Below, piece by piece: positions 1 to 10,812 of a stretch of DNA of 64,000 nucleotides. Both the position numbers and the translations under genes were made by a program. The notes below the pieces were generated by a model. That model worked only from the letters and a program-made list of their open reading frames with translations. It did not search any database and had not been told where the DNA came from. Position 1 is the first letter of the stretch. Each line of letters starts with the position of its first letter. Origin of the DNA: Undaria pinnatifida. Taxonomy: Eukaryota; Sar; Phaeophyceae; Laminariales; Alariaceae. The DNA lies in assembly GCA_012845835.1 (NCBI GenBank), contig JABAKD010000016.1, positions 20,503,196-20,567,195 of the forward strand, written 5' to 3'.

Positions 1-633
1 CGAAATGCAACGCTTACGCGGCACAACTAGTATATCATGTGACGTATTCTATTCTCGACGGAAGTCAATCGAGACTGGAAATGCACTTCGTATCTTTACT
101 GTTTGGGTAGAAGGAGCTGGTCGTCGTCTTTTTCCCCAATCATTTAGTGCATACCTGGTATCCGTCGCGTTAAACCAGCCCAATATATAACCTGGTGGTG
201 CACACGTAGATACTCGTGCTGGGGTAGCACGATACGCGATGTTCACGAAAACCTCCCACAGCTCATCACATATCACCCGCCATTATGTCGGGATTCAGCG
301 ATCGCACTGATGAACCGGTATCCATGGTTGAGTGAATTTTCCCAATCCTTAGCCCAGATCCGAAGCAACACCTTCAACAACTTCGTCCACATCCATGCAC
401 TCACTAAACATATTAGCTATACATGTCTAAGAACTATTCGTAGACTTTTAATCTAAGGTTTCAACCCTAGTCTCGCTCAGTATTAATACTCAAACCACAT
501 CGTTTCTGAAAAACAATGTATACACACATAGTCAAAACTATGAACAGTTTTAATACCGCTATAACCCATAGTTCTCAAGGATGGTTGTTGCATATGTATC
601 CTTAGGGATAACTATGCATTCAACCATACTTAA
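1..633. other. No recognisable gene
   Basis: Only short overlapping frames on both strands are present, with no domain-like content. A 14-bp string near the left edge (GCGGCACAACTAGT, about 19-32) recurs next to the TCGGG-type repeats at about 31421 and 63733. The window may therefore start inside, or next to, the same dispersed repeat family. Confidence 0.5.
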
Positions 634-830
634 CAAAAGCCGCGAGGGAGAAAGTTGAAATTCTCAAACTCCCCCCGCACCTTCGTTCTTAGCCCCCCGA
701 AACAGCTTTCTTGGCGTACACTAAATGCGTTGTGCAGATGTACGAAGCAAGCCCCCGACCCCCCCCCCCCCCCCCGCCCACTCCCACACACACATAAAAT
801 GTAGAAATAAAGTAAAACACTACGTATCGA
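634..830. repeat. Left copy of a ~195 bp direct repeat
   Basis: This segment begins with TAACAAAAGCCGCGAGGGAG, passes through a long poly-C run (about 752-775) and ends with AAACACTACGTAT. It is almost identical to 2280-2476 in the same orientation. The two copies bracket about 1.4 kb holding a minisatellite and a zinc-binding-type ORF. The ends are not of the TG...CA LTR type, so these may be two insertions of one short element rather than LTRs. Confidence 0.75.
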
Positions 831-943
831 TGGTCTTACCTGCCTACCCATAGTACAGGCCAATCAGAAGGCTCCATTTACGCCTCTTTTTTTTTCTACA
901 CAGTCCCTCCCCATAGTACACCATAGTACAGGCCAATCAGCGA

Positions 944-1195
944 GCGACACGGGGGTTGTACGCGGCGCAACTCCGGTAGTACAAGTAGTAGTGCTGCTGT
1001 AGTACTGCTGTGATCGGCTCTGCCCAAGCGGCACGGGGGTTGTGCGCGGCGCAACTCTGGTAGTGCAAGTAGTAGTGCTGCTGTAGTACTGCTGTGATCG
1101 GCTCTGCCCGAGCGACACGGGGGTTGTGCGCGGCGCAACTCTGGTAGTACAAGTAGTAGTGCTGCTGTAGTACTGCTGTGGTCGGCTCTGCCCAA
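944..1195. repeat. 84-bp minisatellite, 3 copies
   Basis: Three head-to-tail copies of an 84-bp unit start at 944, 1028 and 1112, differing by a few substitutions. Because 84 is divisible by three, the array stays open in several frames. This explains the repetitive minus-strand frames here (repeating RADHSSTTAALLL), which I do not consider real proteins. Confidence 0.9.
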
Positions 1196-1224
1196 GCGGC
1201 GGCGTACCTCAAAAGCACAAAAAC

Positions 1225-1779
1225 ATGAGGCAAAAACATGTTGTCCACGCCTGCCGTAGGGCGGTCTTTGTGGCGCTGCTGCTATTCGCCCGGGATGAAA
1301 TTCAGCGTGTGGTCGCTCCTCCTGCCCCTGTCGGAAGGCCGGCAGGGAAGCAGAATCAAGCGGGTGCGGGTAAGCCAGGACCTCCATCCCAGGCCGACAA
1401 GAGACGCAAGATCATGGAGACGAAACGGCATGATAGCCGGTGGAAACGGTGTTCGGGGGTTGGAGGAGCAGAGCAGGGTAACTCCGCCGGGGGCAACAGC
1501 AGCGCTGGGCTTAGCGCTGTGTCAGGCGCTTCTTCGGCGGCGGGTGCTAAGCGGCGGAACCAGCACTGCCGTACTTGCGGGCACAAGATGCGAGCCGGAG
1601 CCTTCAAACGTCACCACAACCAGTTGTTCTTGTCATCTCCAGGTCCCATTTGCACCGTGCCAGAGAGTCGACGCCGCGTCAAAGTCAACCCGATTGCCAC
1701 GAGGCCCATCCGGATGTTCGGTAGCGAGTGTCACTGCGTCGGGGATGATGATTACCTGGGGGGGTGCAGCTCGAAGTAG
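1225..1779 (+). pseudogene. ORF with CxxC...HH zinc-binding-like motif, interrupted by a stop
   Basis: The 184-residue frame is basic and low-complexity for its first ~110 residues (ADKRRKIMETKRHDSRWKR is a possible nuclear signal). It then carries a compact CRTCGHKMRAGAFKRHH motif (about residues 115-131) that looks like a C2H2-type zinc site, followed by further Cys/His residues (SECHCVGDD). After the TAG at 1777-1779 the same frame stays open to about 1890 and still looks protein-like (SASMKGFAFVSESTYPEGMV), so the stop probably interrupts an originally longer protein. Its position between two direct repeats suggests a mobile-element gene. I do not recognise the family with certainty, and translation of a host gene cannot be excluded. 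Confidence 0.4.
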
Positions 1780-2279
1780 GTGGACCATAAGTCTGCGTCA
1801 ATGAAAGGGTTCGCGTTTGTTAGCGAGAGCACGTACCCCGAGGGCATGGTTATCTCGGGCAGCTCATTGTCGTGCCCACAGGGTAGGCGCGTTGTGCAGG
1901 CATGCGTTTATGGATGTAGCTTGAGGGAGCACGTAGTGGCATAATCTCGGTTGTACTCGGGGCTATACTTTTGTATTCTTGAAAGAACAAATACATTGAC
2001 ACATATTTTATTTTCGTTCGGTCTTGGCTCTCCTCTTGGCCACTGTATTCCACATCGATCGTTCTACCCACCCCAGGGGGTAGACAACATCAAGCGCTTC
2101 AATCCGATACCCTGTTTGCCGACGTACTCCCATTTGATCAAAAGTTATGCAACATTTACTGCCTGTAGTTGTGATTATTTACACGTGCCGTTGACCAAAA
2201 AATTCGGCCAAAAAACAATTTTCGCGCTTAATATTCAACTATCGGGCCAGGTAAGACCACGGGGGTCGAGCCCAATACC

Positions 2280-2476
2280 TAACAAAAGCCGCGAGGGAGA
2301 AAGTTGAAATTCCCAAACTTCCCTCGCACCTTCGTTCTTAGCCCCCCGAAACAGCTTTCTTGGCGTACACTAAATACGTTATGCAGATGTACGAAGCAAG
2401 CCCCCGACCCCCCCCCCCCCCCCCCCGCCCACTCCCACACACATAAAATGTAGAAAGACCACAGTAAAACACTACG
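2280..2476. repeat. Right copy of the ~195 bp direct repeat
   Basis: This is the second copy of the 634-830 repeat, in the same orientation, with its own poly-C run (about 2407-2426). Just before it is an AGGTAAGACCACGGG string that resembles the GGTCTTACC found just after the left copy, in opposite orientation. Confidence 0.75.
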
Positions 2477-4090
2477 TATTCGAGAACACCACTCTGAAAC
2501 AACACGTCGACGAAGTCTAGAAAATCAACCAAAACATATGATACACATGTAACAACAACAACCCGGACACGAAATTCTCAAATCATAAGGATGTTCGCAC
2601 ACTGAAACCACATATCCGTTCGCAGACGAAATCCAGTAAAAAAATGAAACCCATATACCCTGTGTTTTCCAAACGGGGGTCCCTCCGCGTCAAAACATCA
2701 CATAGTCTACATATCGCTTTATGAGAAAACCTAAAATGCGTGAAACTGCTCCGTGCTAAAATAACAGCCTCGTCCAGAACGCAAGAGCAAACAGACCGAA
2801 AGACAGGCTAATCAAAGCGGCGCATTTCATTACAGCATTCGCCTACCACACCACCTCCTTGGAATTGTTTTTGGGTTTGGCGAATTGGGTCCAACGCATG
2901 CCCGTAGTGTCTTAGGTGGAGTGAGGAGCGGTAGCAGAAACGAAGTGCGCTGCTCGATAACCTAATCCTGATCGTTGGTACACCGAGCAATCTTCGGGCC
3001 GCGTCTCCTCTGTATCAGGTGTGAGAGAACTTTTCAGTTGCCATTTTCAAGAAAACGGTTGTGCTGACATATGCTATCTGGTGTGATATAGAGGGAAGGA
3101 ACATCACTCAGCGATCACCCCCTACATGCTAGGACATGTTTTCGTGAGCACCACTATCACGAGCACCAGACGTGGACGCGACATCTGCAGGACCACAACA
3201 TCTTCGCGACATGGAAATACAGGACGTATAATCGTATATCATCTAATTAAAAAAAAAATTACAGGCAGTTATGTTAAAGTTGCGGTAAACCACACTACTA
3301 ACGTATGAATATTACGTAGGGTACTTCGTGCGTACGGTCTGCACGATTGCCTCACAAACCGATGTCTGACGAAGTAACATATGCCTGACGAAGTAACGTT
3401 ATTGACGGCGGACACATCAAGCGTCCCTTTAAAACATTGAAGCCGTGTGCTGATTTGCACTCCTCCCCCTCGTGTTCAATGGTGGCGACATTGCATGACC
3501 ACATCAACTTGCTTTCTGTACTTGCAATATGTATCTGTCTTGTAATTGGTGACCTCAGAGCCCCACACCGGCACGGCAAAAAATCGTCGTGATACTACAT
3601 GGTTACACATGTCGCTTCCCGATCCGTGCATAATAACACACCACGAAGCTATGACACATTGTGTACCGCAGTTCTTAATGGTTGTTCCAAATGATTGTCT
3701 TCTATTGATGTGCTTACCAAACAACTAGCCAGGCCAGGTTGTTGGAATATACGGCGGGTTCTTAAAAGGCCAAGACCGCTAATGGTTGTCTAACTCTATA
3801 GCCTAGGTGACACCATCGTATAGTCATCTGTTGAGCGAAGACTTAAAAATAGTTCATACCAGGGTATATTTATCATAAAGGACATATAATGTATACTGCC
3901 GTAGTAGTATTCGTACTGTGGTATGCGATAAAGAAAGCACTAGACCTACTCGTATAGATAGCATCCAAGAAAAAATAGAATAACGTATTATCAGTTTTTC
4001 CTCCCTTCCACTGCATAGTTACTTTTGAAATATTGGGCATCTGCATGTAACAAGACGGTAGAATATTTTGCTGCCACATTCACCTCCGTT
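2477..4090. other. No recognisable gene
   Basis: Short frames occur on both strands without domain content, splice-supported continuity or clear repeats. A short direct repeat of TGACGAAGTAAC is present around 3367-3400. Confidence 0.45.
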
Positions 4091-5200
4091 CCCCGCCACC
4101 ATCACCACCATAACCACACACACAACCCCCTCCCCCCGCCCCCGCCGCCCCACCTAAAATCAAATATTCTAGAAGAGTAATAACCACCACCAGACTGGTG
4201 GTATCACCTCATTACCTATCCAACCAGGCATGCCGTAGCTCCAATTCATTTACCCTCCCCCCCCCGCCTCCTCCCTCCCCGCCACCCGCACCATCGCCTA
4301 GACCTAGCACATATAATAGTAAGTTCCTCCCAGGTATGCATTTATGCGATTTAAAGCCGTTTGACCCCCCCCCCCTCCCGCTCTCCCCCTCGTTCTGTTC
4401 TCTTCCGCCGACCCACTTAAAATCAAAACTTGCCTGAGTAATAGACACTGCCAGACAGGTGATATCACCTCATGACCTTTCTAGCCATCCATGACGTAAC
4501 TCTACTTCATATATCCCCCTCTTCCCTCCTAAGTCATCTTCTTCCCCACCACCCGCACCATCGCCTAAACCTATCACCACGCGTATACTCGTAGCAAGTT
4601 CCTAACAGGTATACATTTATGCGACTTAAAGCGGTTGGAAATTCCCCCTTCCCCCCCCTCCCCCTCCCCCTTCGAACATTCCGCTCTCCCCTCGCCGGTT
4701 GTACGACCTACAGGATATACATAATAAGCTCATGCATTCATTCCACAACCGTCCGATTTGGCCCGTTAAAAGGTTTCGAGTTTCCGCGCACAGGCTGAGT
4801 TCCCGCCTCCCCCCTCTCTTTCAAACCCCGCCCCGCCCCCACCCCCGGTCCCCACGCCCTTAAAATCTCCGCCCCCTCCCCTCACAAGTTATACGACTTA
4901 CAGAATATAGTTGATAAACAGATTCATTTCATTCCACAGCTGTCCTTTTTGTCCCCCTCAAGAACAGGTTCTATAGTTTCCGCACACAGATTAATTAACA
5001 TCACCCTGATGACCCTGGTACAAGCTTCACTGTAGTTCCATGGGGAGTCGCCAACCCATATCCTTAGTCTAATGAGGACACACACCCAGTAATACGCGCG
5101 ATCGGAGAACCACGCACAGCTTGCAAAGATGAGTTTCGACGAAAGCTTCGATCTCACAGCTAGCTGCTGGAGGGTGCTATTATTTTCGTAGTATACCTCG
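4091..5200. repeat. C-rich dispersed repeat module ending in an MSFDE cassette
   Basis: Long C and CCT tracts alternate with conserved stretches: TATCACCTCATNACCTTTCTAGCC, ACCATCGCCTAGACCTAGCAC, TTATGCGACTTAAAGC and TTCCACAGCTGTCC. The same ordered stretches occur in the same orientation at about 48030-48760 and 53860-55440, and inverted within 24.6-26.7 kb. The right end is a conserved block leading into the ATG at 5129. Proline- or glycine-rich frames here are products of the C tracts. Confidence 0.8.
5129..5191 (+). other. MSFDE-type short reading frame (copy 1)
   Basis: The frame reads MSFDESFDLTASCW and stops after 20 codons. Upstream is the conserved leader CAGCTTGCAAAG directly before the ATG. 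It is one of at least nine diverged copies in this window (see 14514, 14983, 20913, 24754, 24914 minus, 25081 minus, 48703, 49437), plus a frameshifted one at 54389. It may be a 5' coding exon relic or the start of an element-encoded protein. Confidence 0.45.
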
Positions 5201-6430
5201 TATCATGCTTCATATTCATACCTGGTACGTACATAGCTAGTACCTAGTATCACAAGTACGTAGGCGTGGTGGTTCTGACAACGTGCATGTCATCTACTAC
5301 TATGCGTGTGAAACTAAAAAACAAGACTGAACATGGAACGTGTTCCCACACACCACACGGGCAAAATGAGGCAACACCAGAGAAGAAGCAGACAAGCTGC
5401 GGACAACTATATATCGCGCATCCATACGCCGAGTGCCGAGAGGATGTGAGGACGCTATCATAGAGAGAAAACGAAGCTGAATCATTCATGTAAAGAAGCC
5501 TTGCTTTGAGGTGGAAGGGGGGTTGTTGTCGCCTGGCGACCAAGCCACACCACATTGACATGTATATATCGCATTTCAATGATGAGGACAACCCAAAATG
5601 AGGTCGGCACTGAAAGGCAATGGCACCATGGGGTGCCTTCCACAGGGTCAACGGGCAATACACGCGTGAATCGGGACTGTTCTCCTGCTGCCGTTGCTGC
5701 TGCTGTTGTACAGTAAATAGTTTTGCTGACTCCCTAGTCTCGTAGGCTCGCTTTCGGATGACCCGATGAAGACACAGCCTAAATATATGATTTGAGGCAA
5801 ACGAAGGCCACAGTTAGGTGAGCCTGTAAGAGCAGAGAGCTCCAGCAGAGAAGATGTTGTTCGGCGACCCCAGGCCGATATGTTGATTGATGATTTATTC
5901 GCTCAGCAGATGAGAGCTGATGGTGAGCAAAAAGGAGTGATCGAGGTGGGCCTGGCCATCACCTGATCGAGACGGCACAATGCGTATGCTACGAACAGAT
6001 GTACTCTACGGGTAGTTGTCTGATTCACCTACATACAGCAACGTTTCCTGAGGCTTGCTCGTGGTTTACCGTACCTTTGGCAATGTTCCCTGAGGTTTGC
6101 TTCCGGGAGCTTAGCTACGTCAACGTCCCGGCGGTCAACCTAAAATAATATTCCATGAACGTTGCTAACCATACGTTATTGCGCGGCATTATTTTTTGTA
6201 CTAACATTACTCGTACGTACTACATGTACCAGCTTTTGGATATGACTAACTAGCAAGCTGCTGTGCATCATGTGACCAAGATATTGCTGCTGAGACTTGT
6301 GCTTGCTACGTACTGCATCGATAAACGACAACTAACAGACTTGTTATAACTGTCTGTTGTACAAACAACTCGTAATGTATACCAGATGACTTTTAAGTGT
6401 TATCAAGTAACGACATGATGGTTACTGACA
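5200..6430. other. No recognisable gene; partly repeated
   Basis: The stretch about 5638-5730 (CACAGGGTCAACGGGCAATAC and the following GCTGCTGCTGTTGTACAG) recurs at about 55793-55875, next to the left end of the second large duplication. The rest has no supported gene. Confidence 0.4.
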
Positions 6431-6431
6431 A

Positions 6432-8354
6432 GTGGCATCTCTAATAAAAACCAGGCTCTACATCCGACACTGCCTTCCAGTCAGCAGCCAATTCTTCAGT
6501 GGTGGTTGCCGCAACCGGGTGCGGAATGTTTTTTCCCTCGAAGTGGTACATGGAGTGAATACCCTCTATCCCCTTCAGGTCCGACTCAGGGCGATAGATT
6601 TCGCTCAGCCCAATCAATTTCACGTGCATTCTCCGGACGCGATACGGAGACCACGTTGCAAAATAATCACGCATACCTTCCTCACCTCCGCCCCCCTTTT
6701 CGCTAAAAAAATGCCCAAGAACCTCACGACGCCGTCCGCCCCCACGATGCGGACACCAAGCTTCTCCCTCCGCCTCATCGCATTCTTCGCGACACCACCG
6801 ATGCCATCGTGACAGCCTTTGAAGTGAGATGTAGCTGCAAAGTGGTGACCGATAAAGAAGCCAATCTGCCTCACACTTTCCGCCAAGAAGTGAAAATTGC
6901 GCCTGTAAGTACTGTTTGGCGCACCCGTCCGTAAACATGTGTATGCGGGGCACCCGGCCGTCCCTCTTAGCGGCGGCGGTTGCCTCACTCCCCCTCCATG
7001 CAAGTAGTGGTCAGCAATCCTGGCGAGTGCATGCAGGTGAAAATCGCAATCGTGCTTGCCGTCCTCGAAGGCGAAGATCCACGTCTCCGTCACGTGCACC
7101 CTCCTTCCCTCCTCGTGCGGCTGTGGGCTGAAGTGCACGATTGCCACCATGAGAGTTGTTTGTGTTATAAGGCTTAGTAACGCTGTAAGGGGAACTGTGT
7201 CCTTGTGTGCCGTTATCTGGTGGAACGAATAAAGCTACATCTCTACGAAGGAACGAAAGTGAGTACTCTCCGAGGACCCGCTCAATTGGCAGACCTGCAG
7301 GGGGCACTCTGTGTCCCCCACCTATTAATTTCACAAGTGGCGTCGTCGGCAGGACAACTCATCCGCCTTCGGGCAGATGAGGCGAGCACCTACCCAATTG
7401 AACAATGGCAAAAAGGCGACAGCCCTGCGCCTCAGATAGCGGCGTCTAAACCCTGAACTTGGTCAACTTGGCGATGATGACGTTTCTATCCCGCCGTTTC
7501 AGGGGGGGACAGTGTTATAAGGCTTAGTTTGGGTAAGCTATTGGTTAACCAGTTGCAAGTGGTCAAACGGACTGATACCCCACTAATTCCTTAACATTTG
7601 CGCGTAGACGGGCATCATCATGTTGATCCTGGGTTGGTGGGTGTACTTCTCGGCGAAGTCCGTCTCGATCACGAGGTCACCCTCCCAAAATGTTCGCAAG
7701 CAGAGCCCGTGGCAGTTCATTTGCCACTTACTTGGCGATCGCGTGATGAGCCATGTAGAGCTTGCTGTGGTTTTTGAACTCCCTCCAAAGGTTACAAACC
7801 CTGCCCTGGGTGGGGACGGTCTGGTTTTGGAGCTTCCTAACCTTGCCATCGGTTGAAGTTGTAGTAACGTCTTTGAAAACGTTCCACTCCACCTCTTTAA
7901 CAGACTCCTCCAACCTCTTGCACAAGGGAATACCTCCAGCCTTTAACTTTCCGAACCCACACTCGCTGCATGCAGCCGAACGAGCTGCACTCCGGCTTGC
8001 GCCCCAGAGCCCAACATCGTCCTCCGGATCATCCGCCCGCAAGTCCACCTTTGGACAAGCGATCGCGTCAGAAAACGAACCCAGGTGACGCCAAGCCTCC
8101 TTCCCCTTTCTTCCGTCACTCACGCTGCACCACCGACACTCGCACTCCCCGTGGTTGTCCATGTCAACCGTCTGGAGCGCCTGGATGTACAACTCCTGCT
8201 GCGAGTGGATTTTGCAGCAGCACTGTTTGATGACTGGCAGAGTCAGGCGCTTGCACCGCGTCGATAGGAAAAGCGTGCGACCAGGATCTGTAAAGTCGAT
8301 ACCCTGCCGCGTCTTGAGCTTTTTATACTCCCGGTGTATAACAAAATCCGCCAC
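6432..8354 (-). pseudogene. Degenerate DDE-like transposase
   Basis: Read on the minus strand from 8354 leftwards, fragments in different frames assemble into one transposase-like protein. A Cys-rich region (GECECRWC, CSECGFGKL) is followed by LWREFKNHSKLYMAHHA, then VIETDFAEKYTHQPR, VAIVHFSP...HVTETWIFAFEDGKHD, HMFTDGCAKQY and FAATSHFKGCHDGIGGVAKNA. The Asp residues of ETDF, FTDG and CHDG are candidate catalytic acids of an RNase H-like fold. The frame is broken at least four times: a 4-bp duplication at 7726-7733 (ACTTACTT on the plus strand), an indel in the G/C run near 6990, a 4-bp duplication near 6908, and another shift near 6700. It is also split by the insertion at 7163-7596. I recognise the domain style (HxxG..DGIGG..K) from transposase-like proteins of algae and animals but cannot name the superfamily. 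Confidence 0.55.
7163..7596 (+). mobile_element. Miniature LTR-type element inserted in the transposase relic
   Basis: TGTTATAAGGCTTAGT occurs at 7163 and again at 7513. The first copy continues to ...TTTCACA at 7335, a plausible 173-bp 5' LTR with AATAAA near its end. TGGCGTCGTCGGCAGGAC follows at 7338, resembling a primer-binding site. A purine run (AGGGGGGGA, 7501-7509) precedes the second TGTTATAAGG. TTTG flanks both sides (7159-7162 and 7597-7600), consistent with a target duplication. The second LTR is short (84 bp) and only its ends match the first, so the element is rearranged. No protein is encoded. The transposase frame reads on across the gap, which supports an insertion. Confidence 0.5.
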
Positions 8355-8365
8355 TACAACAGTGA

Positions 8366-8801
8366 AAATGAAAAAAAAAAAAAAATGAATAAAATAAAAA
8401 AAAAATGGAAAAATGAATGAATGAATAAAAAAATTAATAGTTGATTAAAAACTGAATAAACAAATAAATAAATGCATGAAAAATAAATAAATGAATCAAA
8501 AATATACGAATAAAAAAGTAAATGAATAAAAATATAAAAAATGAATGAATGAATAAAAATATGGAAAGTACAAAATTAAATGACTAAATTAATAAATGAA
8601 TAAATAAATGAATGAATAAAAAAATAAATAACATATAACATGAATAAACGAACAAATGAATGAATGAATAAACAAAAGAAACTAAATAAAAAATATATAT
8701 CAATAAACAAATAAACAAATAAATACATAAATACATGAACAAATAAAGAAAAAAAATGAATATATATATAAAATAAATAAATAAATAAACGAATAAACGA
8801 A

Positions 8802-8840
<39 letters not shown>

Positions 8841-8963
8841 ATACGAAAATAAATAAACAAATAAACAAACAAACAAATAAATACATAAATACATAAATAA
8901 AAAACAAAACAATGAATAAATAAAAGAATAAATAAATGAAAAAATAAATGAATAAATATATAT
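8366..8963. repeat. AT-rich AATGAATAAATA low-complexity tract
   Basis: About 600 bp built from AAATA, GAATA and CAAATA words. Minus-strand frames rich in FIYLF and plus-strand frames here are compositional artefacts. Similar tracts occur at 10434-10802, 12513-12595 and 13985-14205, on either side of and between the paired transposons. Confidence 0.9.
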
Positions 8964-9870
8964 ATGGAGGATACTACTATCGTAGAGTCTCAAGAGTCCC
9001 AAGTAAGTGATGTGGTAGCTTTGAGTATTTGCCTTTGGGTTGTTCGTAGTGTGCTGAGGGTCTTTGTGGGGTTATGGGGCGGTTCTTCCATTAATTTTGC
9101 TTTCTGTCGTGCCGAACCCCCTGCTCAGTGCCGTGTCAGGGTTGGGGTAAAACGCCGCTATCTGAGGCGCAGGGCTGTCGCCTTTTCGTCAATGTTCAAT
9201 TTCGCCCTGCCGACGTCCTCCTCAGCCCAGAGCCGGGGGGGCGACCAGGGTACCCTGTTCGCGCGTAACGTGGTACAGGGCTATGTATGGGTCTGTGCGT
9301 CATCTTCTATATTTTGTGTGTTGTATTTGTTCTACTTTGTTTTTTTCGTCTGAACACTTCCCCCCCTTGCGGGGCTGTAAGTAAGTGTTGCCACCTTCCA
9401 TCCCGGGGATTTTTGTCGTTTCCTCGTCTAACCCCCCGTCTTGCCGATGGCCCGCGGGAGGTTTTTCGCATCATTTTTCCCTTCTATTAGCGTCTGTGTT
9501 CCCCTCCATATCGACGAGGGCTCGCCTCGCCATAGTACCTTGTCTGTGGTTGGTTTGCCGTCGAGCCTTTCTCGCCCCCTCCCGCCACACCGGCGGCATG
9601 CGGTAGGTTCTAGAGCCTTTTCTGCGCCCCCCCGCCACACCGGCGGCACACGGCAGGGTTTTGATGAATGACTTTTGCCTTGTGGTAGGGTCTGCGTTTC
9701 TTTCAACTGCTTTTCTTCGCGTGTTTCTGGCTCCATAGCCAGACGGTTAGAGGTGTTGGGGTGGGTTTTGAGGAGCCGCACCTACCTTCGACTCATGGTG
9801 TAGTTCGTAGAACCGGAGTTTCCCGGAATCTCCCATATGTCTGCATATGCGACTCATCAGGGTGGGCTAG
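8964..9870. other. No supported gene; GC-rich stretch with a small duplication
   Basis: A 129-codon frame at 8964-9353 begins in the AT tract and lacks recognisable content. Around 9570-9660 a unit containing CGCCACACCGGCGGCA is duplicated. I see no splice-supported gene. Confidence 0.35.
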
Positions 9871-10139
9871 TGTTAAGATACAGCCTCAAAGGCATGTAAT
9901 TATCCGAATTTGAGATCATTTGGATGGGTTTCGTATGATAAGGTTAGCCTTTTATATTCGGGAAAGTTAGGAAGTAGATCGGAGGCACGCGCCTCCGATC
10001 TCAGAAGCTATCCGGGGCTCTGGTGGAAACGAATAAGGCAACGTCTCTACGAAGGAAGAGAAAGTGAGTACTCTCCGAGGACCTGCTCAATTGGCAGACC
10101 TGCAGGGGGCACTCTGTGTCCCCCACCTTTAACTTCACA
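9871..10139 (+). mobile_element. Solo LTR-like sequence
   Basis: It starts TGTTAAGATACAGCC and ends TTAACTTCACA, with the TG...CA ends of an LTR. The last ~105 bp (ACGAATAAGGC through CCCCCACCTTTAACTTCACA) closely match the 3' part of the LTR at 7225-7335, while the first part differs. This is the pattern of related families sharing R/U5 but not U3. Flanking target duplications are not evident, so the exact borders remain unsure. Confidence 0.45.
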
Positions 10140-10433
10140 CCCGCTACCGAGGGCGGCACTTTTCCTTCTTATATTTAGGGCAAGGAGAGAGCCCTCCACG
10201 TGGGGTTACCAGCGTGGAGAAGAGATAGATCGAGTGAGGTTCGGGCGGGCAAACAAGTCCCGGCTCGACTTCAAGGAGGTTCGGTTATTATGCCGAGTTC
10301 TCCCGTTCTCGGAAAAATACTCAGATGTGATAACACTTCTGGTGTATCTTCCATGGGTACATGTGCAACGACCATTCTACGAACTTTCGCCAAAACCTGT
10401 CCACCGCAAATAAAAATATTTATGATAGCATAC

Positions 10434-10802
10434 ATTCATGAATGAATGAATAAATAAATGAATAATATATATACATAAATTTAAAAAAGAAAATAATAAA
10501 TACATGAATAAAAAATTTAAAAAATACTAAAGAATATAAATAAATAAATATAAAAAAATTAACGAATGAAAAAATGAAGAAACAAATGAATAAATGAAAA
10601 AATGAAAAAATAGAAAATAAAAAAATACTTAGAAATAGATATAAACAAAAAAAAAATGAAAAATTAAAAAAATGTGAAAAAAGTGAAAAAAAAATGAAGA
10701 AAAAATAAACGAATTGATGAATAAACGAATATATTAACAAATAAATAAATAAATGGATAAAAAAAAATGAATGAATAAAAAAATATTAAAATAAAAAATA
10801 AT
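10434..10802. repeat. AT-rich AATGAATAAAT low-complexity tract
   Basis: Same word composition as 8366-8963. It borders the left end of the paired TIR transposons. Confidence 0.9.
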
Positions 10803-10812
10803 TCAATCAGTT

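Noticed and set aside
896-1387. 163-codon minus-strand repeat protein
   Set aside because: Mostly three copies of the 84-bp minisatellite, opposite the more protein-like plus-strand ORF.
8576-9002. Minus-strand frames rich in Phe/Ile/Tyr/Leu that resemble membrane proteins
   Set aside because: They are translations of the AATAAATA low-complexity tract; the overlapping frames all look alike.
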